The position numbers and the translations under genes are program-made. The notes beneath the pieces were generated by a model. That model did not search any database. It had not been told where the DNA came from and saw only the letters and a program-made list of their open reading frames with translations. Shown in pieces: positions 50,819 through 59,133 of a stretch of DNA of 64,000 nt. Position 1 is the stretch's first letter; each line of letters starts with the position of its first letter. The stretch is from Paralteromonas sediminis. GTDB taxonomy: Bacteria > Pseudomonadota > Gammaproteobacteria > Enterobacterales > Alteromonadaceae. The stretch lies in the NCBI RefSeq assembly GCF_003820355.1, contig NZ_RPOK01000002.1:789150-853149 (forward strand), read 5' to 3'.

Positions 50819-53800
50819 TTAACCCAACACTTTGACTACACTTTCTTTTAACTCTTGCAGTTTATATGGTTTTTCAATAATGGCTGATACCTCGCTGGCT
50901 TTTTGGGCTTCTATTGACAAGCCACTATCATAGCCGGATGAGATAATAATTTTTACGCTTGGGTTGATGCGCTTTAGCTCTCTACAGGCTTCATGACCGC
51001 CCATAATCGGCATCGCTAGATCCATTAATACCAAATCAATATCATGATAGTGCTCACGGTACACCTCGACACCCTCTTTTCCATTGTCGGCCAGTAATAT
51101 GTTGTAGCCGCAAGCGGTGAGAAAGTCGAAACACAACTCTCTCAATAGCTGCTCATCATCGACAACTAGTATTGTTTTTCTTGCAGATTCTTGGGTAAGT
51201 AACCTTTTCTCGTCATCACCCACAGGCGCTGAGGTTTCATCTTTGCAAAGTGGTAAAAATACGAAAACGCGCGTACCTACGTCAGCCTCACTCTCGATGT
51301 AGGTAAACCCTTGATGCTGCTTTACAATACCATACACCGAAGCCAGTCCCATGCCTGTTCCTTTGCCGACCGGCTTGGTGGTAAAGAAAGGATCAAAGAC
51401 CTTTTCAATATGCTCTTTAGCAATACCATCACCATTATCCTCAAAGACAATTTTCATATACTCGTCGGCTATAGCACTACCTTGTTTAGATAGTCTCTTA
51501 TCATCCGTTGGAGCTAAAATTTCAGTGCTTACACTCAATAAACCGCCCTCACGCATGGCATCTGCTGCATTGATGGCGATATTCAAAAACGCATTTTGTA
51601 AACTCGATGTATCACCTTGAATGATGCACTTTTCGGCACTAAAGTGTGTTTGCATATCAATACGCTTGTCGACTGAATGCTTGAGTAACTCAATAGCATC
51701 TTCAAGCTCCCCATGAATATCGACTTGCTCATTCACGAGCTTTTGTTTGCGCGAATAATTGAGCATTTGCCGCGTTAGGTCACTGGAGCGTTTCGTCGAA
51801 GCAAGGATTTTTGATAGATAACTCTTTGCTTTTTCACTTGAGACTTCCATTTTAAGTAATTCTGCATAACCCGAAATGCCTGCCAACTGATTATTAAAGT
51901 CATGAGCGACGCCGCCGGCAAGTTGACCAATGGCATCCATTTTTTCTCGGTGGCGCAATTGGTCTTGAGCATGCTTTTGCTCGGTGATATCAGCTGACAC
52001 CACCGTCAGATAATCAAGTTCTGCGACGTCGTCCTTAAACACAGGGATGAGAGTGTGAAGCAGCCATACTTCGTTACCTTTGCTATCATGGGCGATAGAT
52101 TCAAAAGTTACCTGTTTTTTGGCACGCTTCACATAAGCCAATTTTTCTTCCATCAACCGTTTGGCATCGGCTGGAAAAAATGCAAAGGGATAGGGTTGCC
52201 CTAGCCAGTCATTATTCATCGGCAAGCTCAGCATGGCAAACCCATTGCGATTCATGTAACGAAGCTTAAAGTCTAAATCGACAATCTTGTGGCACACTGG
52301 TGAGTAATCCAGCAGAGCCCGATTGCGTTTCTCCAGGTTTCTGATTTCATCTTCGGCACGTCGGCTCTCGGTAACATCTAAATTTGTACCTACCATACGC
52401 AACGCATTACCCGCCTTATCTCTGAGTACCGTAGCGGCTGCTTTGATGTATCGAATTTCCCCACAAGGTCGCTGAATACGAAACTCGATATCGTAATCTT
52501 TGACTCCACTTACGCCATTATGAAGGGCTTGGATGGCGCTGGCCTTATCTTCTGGGTGCAAAGCCTCTTCCCAAAGGCTAACTTTATTCTCATCTAGAGT
52601 TGCAGGTATTCCATACATCTCAAACATAAGGTGATCCCACACCAACACATCATTTTCAACATCCCAGTCCCATACGCCAATCTGGCCAGCATTTATTGCC
52701 TCGCTAAGTTTTAAGTTAACATTTTTAATACTCTCCTGGTATTCCATTATTTCATCAATATTCGATATTGAGCCGGCCATTTCGAGTAATGCGCCGCTCT
52801 CGTCATGAAACGGCATCCCTTTGTCCCTGAACCAACTATATTTGCCTGATTTTGTTTTTACTCTGTATTGAATTTCATAGGCCTTTTTGTCATTAATAGC
52901 CTGTTCAATGGCCAACTGGATTATACGGCGGTCATCTGGGTGGATCATGGCTTGGTAATTTTCGATGGTTGATTCAAACTCACCAGGTTGATAGCCAAAC
53001 AAAGCAAATGTTCTATCCGACCACTCAGCGATGGTTGAGTCCACATTAGCCCAGTGCCAGAAGCCATCTTGCGAGCCTTCTGTAATCAGCTTAAGTTTTC
53101 TATTTGTTGCCTTTAATTCTTCTTCTTTTGTTTTTAATTCATCAATATCTGTAACGATATATACAAAGTTATCAATCTGACTATTTTGAACAATAGGGGC
53201 AATAATTAAGCTCGCCCAAAATGGGTGGCCCTCTTTTTTAAGTAGCTTGAGCTCTTCAAAGATGTGACCTTCATTATTAAGGGCTTTATTAATTTTATTG
53301 ATGATATTCATGTCAGACTCTGGACCAACAATGTAGTTGATAAGCGAATTGTCCTGACAATCGGCGATGGCGAGGCCAAACAGCTCTTGAAAGCTATCAT
53401 TAGTTGACAGTAGTTTGTTCTTATTATCAGTGATGGCAAAGCTTGTACCAGAAATCCCTGTCAGATAGCTCAGGAAATTATTTCTGGCTTTTGTTTCTTG
53501 TTCTTTTTCAATTGAAATATCATTGACGAATGCAAACAAGAATTCTTCTTTTCCGTGCTCTAATAGATGCCCTCTTATTCTTACTGGAAAAACATGTCCG
53601 TTCTTATGCTGATGAAGCGTTTCAAACTGGATATGTTTTTTTTCTTGTAACTCACTCCAAAAAGCAGGCCACACATCTTTCGGAAATAATGGGTCCCACT
53701 CCCAAACACGCATGCCAACCAATTCCTCATTTGCATAACCCAATTTTCGACACGCAGAATTGTTAACATACATAATCTGTGAGTCGGAACGCATCCAAAA

Positions 53801-53941
53801 GACTTCGTCGGCTGCATTTTCAATAGAATATGAAAGAAACTTGAATAGCTCATTAGGGCTGATGTTTTCAGGAAAGTTAGACGCTTCCTGCACGCTTTCA
53901 ATACAATTAAGTGAGACATTAAGCTGCTGTTTTTCTCTCAT
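50819..53941 (-). CDS. Five-PAS hybrid histidine kinase with receiver
   Basis: A soluble kinase of about 1040 residues with five successive PAS/PAC units (roughly 30-150, 160-275, 285-400, 410-530, 545-670), an H-box GQLAGGVAHDFNNQLAGISGYAELL of the NtrB/FixL-like type, an N-box AFLNIAINAADAM, G-boxes (DNGDGIA, GTGMGLASVYG) and a C-terminal receiver (ILVVDDE, Asp in LVLMDLAMPIMGG, K in IEKPYK). The frame opens at TTG 53980; ATG 53941 (MREKQQ) is the more likely start. No membrane segment is present. The signal is unknown. Confidence 0.9.
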   Translation of the reverse strand: MREKQQLNVSLNCIESVQEASNFPENISPNELFKFLSYSIENAADEVFWMRSDSQIMYVNNSACRKLGYANEELVGMRVWEWDPLFPKDVWPAFWSELQEKKHIQFETLHQHKNGHVFPVRIRGHLLEHGKEEFLFAFVNDISIEKEQETKARNNFLSYLTGISGTSFAITDNKNKLLSTNDSFQELFGLAIADCQDNSLINYIVGPESDMNIINKINKALNNEGHIFEELKLLKKEGHPFWASLIIAPIVQNSQIDNFVYIVTDIDELKTKEEELKATNRKLKLITEGSQDGFWHWANVDSTIAEWSDRTFALFGYQPGEFESTIENYQAMIHPDDRRIIQLAIEQAINDKKAYEIQYRVKTKSGKYSWFRDKGMPFHDESGALLEMAGSISNIDEIMEYQESIKNVNLKLSEAINAGQIGVWDWDVENDVLVWDHLMFEMYGIPATLDENKVSLWEEALHPEDKASAIQALHNGVSGVKDYDIEFRIQRPCGEIRYIKAAATVLRDKAGNALRMVGTNLDVTESRRAEDEIRNLEKRNRALLDYSPVCHKIVDLDFKLRYMNRNGFAMLSLPMNNDWLGQPYPFAFFPADAKRLMEEKLAYVKRAKKQVTFESIAHDSKGNEVWLLHTLIPVFKDDVAELDYLTVVSADITEQKHAQDQLRHREKMDAIGQLAGGVAHDFNNQLAGISGYAELLKMEVSSEKAKSYLSKILASTKRSSDLTRQMLNYSRKQKLVNEQVDIHGELEDAIELLKHSVDKRIDMQTHFSAEKCIIQGDTSSLQNAFLNIAINAADAMREGGLLSVSTEILAPTDDKRLSKQGSAIADEYMKIVFEDNGDGIAKEHIEKVFDPFFTTKPVGKGTGMGLASVYGIVKQHQGFTYIESEADVGTRVFVFLPLCKDETSAPVGDDEKRLLTQESARKTILVVDDEQLLRELCFDFLTACGYNILLADNGKEGVEVYREHYHDIDLVLMDLAMPIMGGHEACRELKRINPSVKIIISSGYDSGLSIEAQKASEVSAIIEKPYKLQELKESVVKVLG

Positions 53942-54066
53942 TATTTTTGATAGGAATACTCGAAATGATTGTGCAATCAAGCATAGCTCAAATTACTATT
54001 CGCTGCACAGCGCCAGTCGAGGGTTTCTGTGCATGGGACTATTTTTGGATCCTAGCAATTGGTAAT

Positions 54067-54351
54067 CTAATTTTCTGCTATCTGGCCCGAAGCTAAAGTT
54101 TTAAAAGTCAAGAAAGTATACATAAACAAATTAATGGTTGCTTCATACCACGATAGGGCTGTTTCTGCCTCTTTGAGAATACCACATGCTGTTACCTTTT
54201 TTCTGTTCCGAAGCGAAGGGAGGATGCCCGCTTTGTTTTTTAAATACGACGACAGTGCACCAAACCCATGATTTTCTATTAACACTAACTCATTACCTGA
54301 TTGCCATAGACCGAAGAGTATCAATGGATTTTCGCTGTTGAGGCGTTCCAT
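54067..54351 (-). CDS. Hypothetical 94-aa protein
   Basis: A 94-residue frame beginning MERLNSENPLILFGLWQSGNE, with AGGTGA about 9 nt before the ATG and a hydrophobic segment near the C terminus (INLFMYTFLTFKTLASG). It sits upstream of the five-PAS kinase on the same strand. No family is recognised; it could be a small regulator or chance. Confidence 0.35.
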   Translation of the reverse strand: MERLNSENPLILFGLWQSGNELVLIENHGFGALSSYLKNKAGILPSLRNRKKVTACGILKEAETALSWYEATINLFMYTFLTFKTLASGQIAEN

Positions 54352-54369
54352 TTATCAAGTCACCTACCT

Positions 54370-54486
54370 TTAAAAGAGTGGTTTCTGGATGTGGCAGACA
54401 CCGTCGGTGTATGAATGACCCAGTTTATCAAATAACTGTTCAAGCTTGTCTTCATGACTATGCTCGTCGTCTGTGACTTCAAACAT
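54370..54486 (-). CDS. Possible 38-aa acidic peptide
   Basis: The frame MFEVTDDEHSHEDKLEQLFD continues for 38 codons, 18 nt upstream of the 94-residue frame and in the same direction. Composition is protein-like and acidic, but the ribosome site is weak. It may be a remnant of a longer gene. Confidence 0.25.
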   Translation of the reverse strand: MFEVTDDEHSHEDKLEQLFDKLGHSYTDGVCHIQKPLF

Positions 54487-54904
54487 GTATTTACTTCACT
54501 ATTCGTTTTTCCTTCTAACAAGATTTCCAAACTAGAATACCGATGCCTTTGTTAGCGGACGACTTAGCAGCCGGTTTATATTTTTATATTTGAAGGTGGC
54601 GTTAGGATAAAACTAAGATTCAAGAAGCGTTTTTTTGTCCCTAGTTATGTTCATACAACACTTCTATATCAATGCCCTCGCTTAATTAACAGTCAATAAA
54701 CTCACTGACTTTTACCCATTTTCCTAGCATATTTAAAGTTTTAAAAAAAGTTGAACTTATGCATTCTCTGAATTAGTTTAGATAGTGGTTTGCGAAATAT
54801 ATAGGCAATAAATGCCGTCATAAAATGAATTGCATTTTCGTTGTCAAAAATGAAAGTGAATTTCAAAAACAGATCAATAATTTTCAAAAATAACCGCGAT
54901 TACC
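54487..54904. other. AT-rich stretch before the truncated IS3 element
   Basis: About 420 nt with no gene recognised on either strand. The left IS end expected here was not found, consistent with 5' truncation of the element. Confidence 0.35.
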
Positions 54905-55114
54905 AAGATCTTGGCGATACTGAAACAAAACGAGAACGGTGTCAGCGTTCCTGACTTACGTCGAGAGCACGGCATGAGTTCAGCCCAGTTTTACAAATGG
55001 CGAGCTAAATTTGGCGGTATAGATGCGTCACTGATGAAGCGCCTCAAAAAGATGTATGCGGAGGAGCGATTAGTCGCAGAGATCCGTAAGGAAGCCCTTG
55101 AGGGAAAGTTGTAA
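54905..55114 (+). pseudogene. IS3-family OrfA, truncated and internally deleted
   Basis: The frame gives ILAILKQNENGVSVPDLRRE, HGMSSAQFYKWRAKFGG, then LMKRLKKMYAEERL. Family OrfA proteins start near MKTSRFTDSQI and have about ten more residues of leucine zipper between RLK and KKMYAEERL. The present start (TTG 54911) is not native. The deletion lies between two RLK repeats, as expected from slippage. OrfB continues in the -1 frame. Confidence 0.65.
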
Positions 55115-55134
55115 AGCCATCTCAGCGTAAAGAG

Positions 55135-55914
55135 ATGGCCATTAACGCTGTGGTTGAACACAGTGTCAGCATCCGTTTGGCCTGTCGCAGTCTGGGTATC
55201 AGCGAAAGCTGTTATCACTATAACGCCAAACTGAGCGGTGAGAACGCGTTGGTAGCTGATTGGTTATTGCGATTGACCTACGCCAATAAGCAGTGGGGAT
55301 TTGGGCTGTGCTTTCTGTACTTGCGCAATATGAAAGGACTCCGTTGGAATCATAAGCGTGTTTATCGGATTTACCGAGAGCTGGAGCTTAACTTACGTAT
55401 TAAGCGGGATAAACCTGAAGCGTTGATTGTGCCTGTCGCTATCAACCAAGTGTGGTCGATGGACTTTATGTCAGATAGCCTGATTGACGGGCGAACACTA
55501 CGCACATTTAATGCCATTGACGATTATAATCGCGAAGGCTTAGCGATTGATGTTGATTTATCGATACCGAGCTTGCGAGTTATCCGTTCATTGGAACAAG
55601 TGATTGAATGGCGCGGCAAACCTGCGGCTATTCGTTGTGACAATGGCCCAGAACATCTGTCAGGTGAATTGGTCACGTGGGCAAATAAGCACAAGATCAC
55701 GATACTCTATATTCAACCTGGTAAGCCAACCCAAAATGCCTATGTTGAACGGTTCAATCGGACAGTGAGGCATGAATGGCTAAACATGTATGTCTTTGAC
55801 AGTGTTGAACAGGCTCAGGAATTAGCGACGGACTGGCTGTGGAAATACAATAACGAACGGCCTAATATGGCTATCGGCGGTATTCCACCCAAACAATTAT
55901 TGAAAGCAGCTTAG
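55135..55914 (+). CDS. IS3-family transposase OrfB
   Basis: A 259-residue DDE integrase-type protein: HTH_21-like N terminus (LACRSLGISESCYHY), WGFGLCFLYLRNMKG, then the rve core with WSMDFMSD (D), RCDNGPEHLS (D) and NAYVERFNRTVRHEWL (E). The catalytic triad is intact. About six residues are missing at LRIKRDKPE compared with family members. The frame is also open upstream of ATG 55135 (VKPSQRKE), where it joins OrfA by -1 frameshift. Confidence 0.8.
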   Translation: MAINAVVEHSVSIRLACRSLGISESCYHYNAKLSGENALVADWLLRLTYANKQWGFGLCFLYLRNMKGLRWNHKRVYRIYRELELNLRIKRDKPEALIVPVAINQVWSMDFMSDSLIDGRTLRTFNAIDDYNREGLAIDVDLSIPSLRVIRSLEQVIEWRGKPAAIRCDNGPEHLSGELVTWANKHKITILYIQPGKPTQNAYVERFNRTVRHEWLNMYVFDSVEQAQELATDWLWKYNNERPNMAIGGIPPKQLLKAA

Positions 55915-55965
55915 CGAATTTCTACGAATTACTGCTGTTTAAAATGGGGGGATTGCACAACACTT

Positions 55966-56243
55966 CGCGGTTATAATGATCAATGACATTGAACGTACGG
56001 AACCGGACTTTGTTATGTAGACTATCGCTCATAAAATCCATAAACCAAGATTTACCTAATGCGCTGGGCATTAATTGAAACAAATTATTAGTCAACTATA
56101 GAACTAAGGTTAGTAAGGCCTGAGTTTTCTAGGCACTCTCCATGTCATTAAAATACTGCCTATCATGTTCTGTTGGTGATGTACGTCGTTGGCAGTATGA
56201 GGACGCTTCGGATTGTAGAACATTTCGATGTGATGAAACATCC
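55966..56243 (-). pseudogene. IS3-family OrfB fragments on the minus strand
   Basis: Two pieces are readable on the minus strand. One (about 55966-56055) reads WFMDFMSDSLHNKVRFRTFNVI and HYNRE, the first-Asp region of an IS3 OrfB. The other (56129-56243) reads HHIEMFYNPKRPHTAND and, after a one-base frame change, RTSPTEHDRQYFNDMESA to a stop, the OrfB C terminus. They come from a different IS3 copy than the adjacent plus-strand element, with most of the gene deleted. Confidence 0.6.
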
Positions 56244-56291
56244 CTTGGTAATCACACCACTACACTTGTACTTATTAATACTCTCATACAA

Positions 56292-57788
56292 CTAGCGTAC
56301 CATTAGACTTTCTATTTTTTTTTGCGCATTTTCACACCAATGACACCCTTCTTCAGGCGCCAAAGTCAATGACATTCTAAAGCTGGCAAGCGCCAATTCT
56401 CGCTGCCCCAGTTGAATATAACCCTCTCCCAAGCTATCCCATAAATTGCCATCATCAGGGTGTAAGTTTACATTTAGTTTTAGTAACTCTAACGCCCAAT
56501 CTGTGTGTTCATTAAAGTGGAAATAGATTCTCGTCAAGTGATTAATGACTGAAGAATTTATCGAATCATTCCCTGTTTGTAGTTGATAATACGCTAATAA
56601 CTTAATGTCAGAGACTGTCTCTGTTCTCTTGACATATTCATCAATCACTCGAAAAGGGTTTGGCTCAATCGGGTCAGGTTGGTAAGTATCGTTTGCCAGC
56701 ATTTTGTCAATCTCATAGGCTAACCAAAGCGTACCTCTCGATTCTGTATTTGACAAAAAAATTACAAGTGAATCTTCATTTGGACGCCACACTATGGATG
56801 ATCGAAATGTTCCATTATTACCATTGTGAGAAATTATATGTTCTGAATATGTGTTAGATCCGATCTTCCACCCATACCCATAGGAAGTTGAATGTTGAGA
56901 AGCATCAACTTGAGCTGGCGTTTGAACGTGCTTTGTAGTTAACAATTGAATTGATTCTTTACTTAAGACTTTATTGTCATCAAGTGCAATAAGCCACTTG
57001 TGTAAATCAGATACCGTAGACTGCAAGCCTCCATTCCCAACAAGAATAGGAGATACGCCACCTTCTTCATATCTTTCGATTGATGTACCTCGGTCATAAA
57101 AATCTTCATAGTATCCATGAGCAAGTTCTGAGCTCTTCCAATCTGGGAGCAGATATCCTGTTTGCGTCATTTGCAATGGTTCAAAAAATACCTTGCTTAA
57201 AAATGTCTCATAACTCGTTTGAGCCACCTGCTCAATGATGGAAGAAAGTATGCTATATCCCACATTTGAGTATTTATAGCGCTCTCCTGGAGTGAATTCT
57301 AACTCACTCGAAAATACTGTCTGAAAGTAGTCTTCTTTCGAAACAGAATCAAAATCTCTGCCTGGAAACTCCTTAAAACCAGAAGTATGAGTTAGTAATT
57401 GATGAACTGTGATCGGCTTTTTATCGTCTGGTAGGTTACTAAAATAGATATCTAAAGTATCGCTTAACTTAAGTTTGTCTAATTCAACCAACTTGAGTAT
57501 TGCGGCCGATGTAAATTGTTTTGTTAATGAGCCAATATCAAAGACTGTTGAAGGAGAATTAGCTAACCCAGAATCTCTGTTTGCCAGACCATAGCCTTTA
57601 TTAATGAGGATGGTGTCATTTTTTACCACCAGAATTGAAGCAGACACTCCTCTGTCGACATTATCAGATAAATACTTATCAATGTTTCCAGCCGAAAAAG
57701 ATGCCGTGGCTCCAGCTTGCATCGCAACGAAACTAAGAGATAAATATATCGCGTAGCGAAATTGATTAACCTTTTTTACGTAATTCAA
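56292..57788 (-). CDS. Secreted serine hydrolase (beta-lactamase/DD-peptidase fold) with C-terminal TPR
   Basis: A 498-residue protein with a signal peptide (cleavage near residue 28). The catalytic Ser-x-x-Lys is SLTK at 87-90, the Tyr-x-Asn is YSN at 173-175, and a HNGNNG block near 330 takes the place of the KTG triad, as in class C-like esterases and D-aminopeptidases. After about residue 400 comes a TPR-like repeat (LWDSLGEGYIQLGQRELALASF), a fusion common in marine bacteria. The substrate may be a peptide or ester; beta-lactam resistance is not implied. Confidence 0.85.
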   Translation of the reverse strand: MNYVKKVNQFRYAIYLSLSFVAMQAGATASFSAGNIDKYLSDNVDRGVSASILVVKNDTILINKGYGLANRDSGLANSPSTVFDIGSLTKQFTSAAILKLVELDKLKLSDTLDIYFSNLPDDKKPITVHQLLTHTSGFKEFPGRDFDSVSKEDYFQTVFSSELEFTPGERYKYSNVGYSILSSIIEQVAQTSYETFLSKVFFEPLQMTQTGYLLPDWKSSELAHGYYEDFYDRGTSIERYEEGGVSPILVGNGGLQSTVSDLHKWLIALDDNKVLSKESIQLLTTKHVQTPAQVDASQHSTSYGYGWKIGSNTYSEHIISHNGNNGTFRSSIVWRPNEDSLVIFLSNTESRGTLWLAYEIDKMLANDTYQPDPIEPNPFRVIDEYVKRTETVSDIKLLAYYQLQTGNDSINSSVINHLTRIYFHFNEHTDWALELLKLNVNLHPDDGNLWDSLGEGYIQLGQRELALASFRMSLTLAPEEGCHWCENAQKKIESLMVR

Positions 57789-58240
57789 TTCATTTATTCC
57801 TTATTGCCCTGGAGAGAGTCGCAAAATCAGCATGTACATTTATTCATACAGCACATGACGAGATGTAAAACTTCAAGTATAGATAGTGGAAAATCCACTT
57901 TGTGCGCAATTAGTTCACAACTTTTGACTCAAAGTTCAAATTAACAATCCAAGAAAAAAACAATCCTAATGTCTTATTGAGCTGACACCAGAAGAAGCTG
58001 ATATTGAAAGGCTATACTCAAAAGCTTTAGAAATCTTAGCATCACTTTAATAGCCGGATTACACTAACAATACGATCGGTCATGAAAATTGAACCCTCTG
58101 TACGTTAATGAGTGAAAAATCACCGCTTATCGAAAGTTCTATCAACTTGAATGATTGGTCAATAAATCTGAACTGAATGTCAATTATGTTCAGCCTTGCT
58201 AAGTTAGGATATTTTTATAATCAATTAGAAAAACCTAACT
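57789..58240. other. Intergenic region with a small C-terminal gene remnant
   Basis: No intact gene. On the plus strand 57973-58050 reads as the end of a protein (LIELTPEEADIERLYSKALE...), 25 codons to a TAA, without a start; it is probably a scrap of an unidentified gene. The rest holds the divergent promoters of the hydrolase and of the membrane-protein gene. Confidence 0.4.
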
Positions 58241-58633
58241 ATGAAAAGCTTAATCCCATATCAAATTCTTGAAAACAGCAAAGTTATCGCTCTTGTCGCA
58301 ATTGTTATATCAATTATTACATGGTGGATGGATATTTCTGGCTTGGTCTATGAATGCCCTTATTGCAGAACGCAGAGGACAGTTATAGGCGTTTTGGGCA
58401 TGATGCTGTTGTTGCCGTTTATTCATTATTGGTTGCTTAAGTTAGTCGCCATAGAGATTGCGGGTTTTGGCTTTGTTGTAGCTGCCTTTCAACACTTCAG
58501 GGGGTGGTCGAAGATTTGGAGCAACGAGTTCCAATTTAATGCCACACTGTGGACAGACCCAACCATATTATCTGCCATCGCGATGTTCATGATCATGTTC
58601 TTAGCCTTAGTTATCCTAAGCCAGCAAAAATGA
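58241..58633 (+). CDS. Four-helix membrane protein with a CPYC motif
   Basis: A 130-residue membrane protein with about four helices and a conserved-looking ECPYCRTQRTVIG block after the first helix. CxxC next to a helix boundary resembles small DsbB-like or VKOR-like thiol proteins, but the second cysteine pair of DsbB is absent, so electron-transfer function is speculative. The next gene begins 33 nt later on the same strand. Confidence 0.65.
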   Translation: MKSLIPYQILENSKVIALVAIVISIITWWMDISGLVYECPYCRTQRTVIGVLGMMLLLPFIHYWLLKLVAIEIAGFGFVVAAFQHFRGWSKIWSNEFQFNATLWTDPTILSAIAMFMIMFLALVILSQQK

Positions 58634-58666
58634 ACGCATGATAAAAATTACTTTGGAGTTATATCT

Positions 58667-59068
58667 ATGCCTCGTATTTCAAAACTACTTATAACACTTG
58701 GCGCATTATTTTACATTCTCATAATTCCTATATTGGAATGGAACGTCAGCCATGTTTTTAATCCTCAATGGCCCCCTCATGCTATCTTTCACGAGGTCTG
58801 GCAGCTGTTTACTCATATAGCTTTAGGCATAATTGTACTGTGGCTGGTTTGGAGAAAAGACCAAATTGTAATACCAGCTTTGATCTCATGCTGCATAATG
58901 GGCGGAGTGTTGTTTTCTTACGTGATTTCGCCGTACGTGGGTTCAAGTGTACAAACTGGTAACATTTCCGTGCTCATACTGGGCTTTGAGCTCGCTATCG
59001 TCGTTGCAGCTGCAATCGTCTTAACATCGTTGGTTGCCATTCTTTTCACTCGTAAGCGTCACGCCTAA
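58667..59068 (+). CDS. Hypothetical four-helix membrane protein
   Basis: A 133-residue integral membrane protein with four predicted helices and a basic end (FTRKRHA). GGAG stands about 9 nt before the ATG. The stop codon lies inside GCCTAAC, which matches the consensus of an integron attC outer site, although no complete attC follows. It is co-directional with the CPYC protein and may share its transcript. Function is unknown. Confidence 0.6.
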   Translation: MPRISKLLITLGALFYILIIPILEWNVSHVFNPQWPPHAIFHEVWQLFTHIALGIIVLWLVWRKDQIVIPALISCCIMGGVLFSYVISPYVGSSVQTGNISVLILGFELAIVVAAAIVLTSLVAILFTRKRHA

Positions 59069-59133
59069 CGCGTTGACTCAAGGGTTCGCTTAACTCAACT
59101 CCAAACTGAACTAAAATTTTTGAAGGAAATACG

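Larger units (their letters stand above)
54905..55960 (+). mobile_element. 5'-truncated IS3-family insertion element
   Basis: The element contains an N-terminally truncated OrfA and an OrfB with DDE residues. The right end appears to run to about 55960, after GGGGGGATTGCAC. The left inverted repeat and the first codons of OrfA are missing. Two in-frame deletions relative to related elements suggest that it is inactive. Confidence 0.6.

Noticed and set aside
50819..54351. Retron or other reverse-transcriptase-based defence system
   Set aside because: No reverse transcriptase motif (YxDD) or other defence protein was found in the sensory region.
56292..57788. AmpC-type antibiotic resistance gene
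   Set aside because: SxxK and YxN are present, but the KTG motif is replaced by HNG and a TPR domain follows, pointing to an esterase or peptidase.
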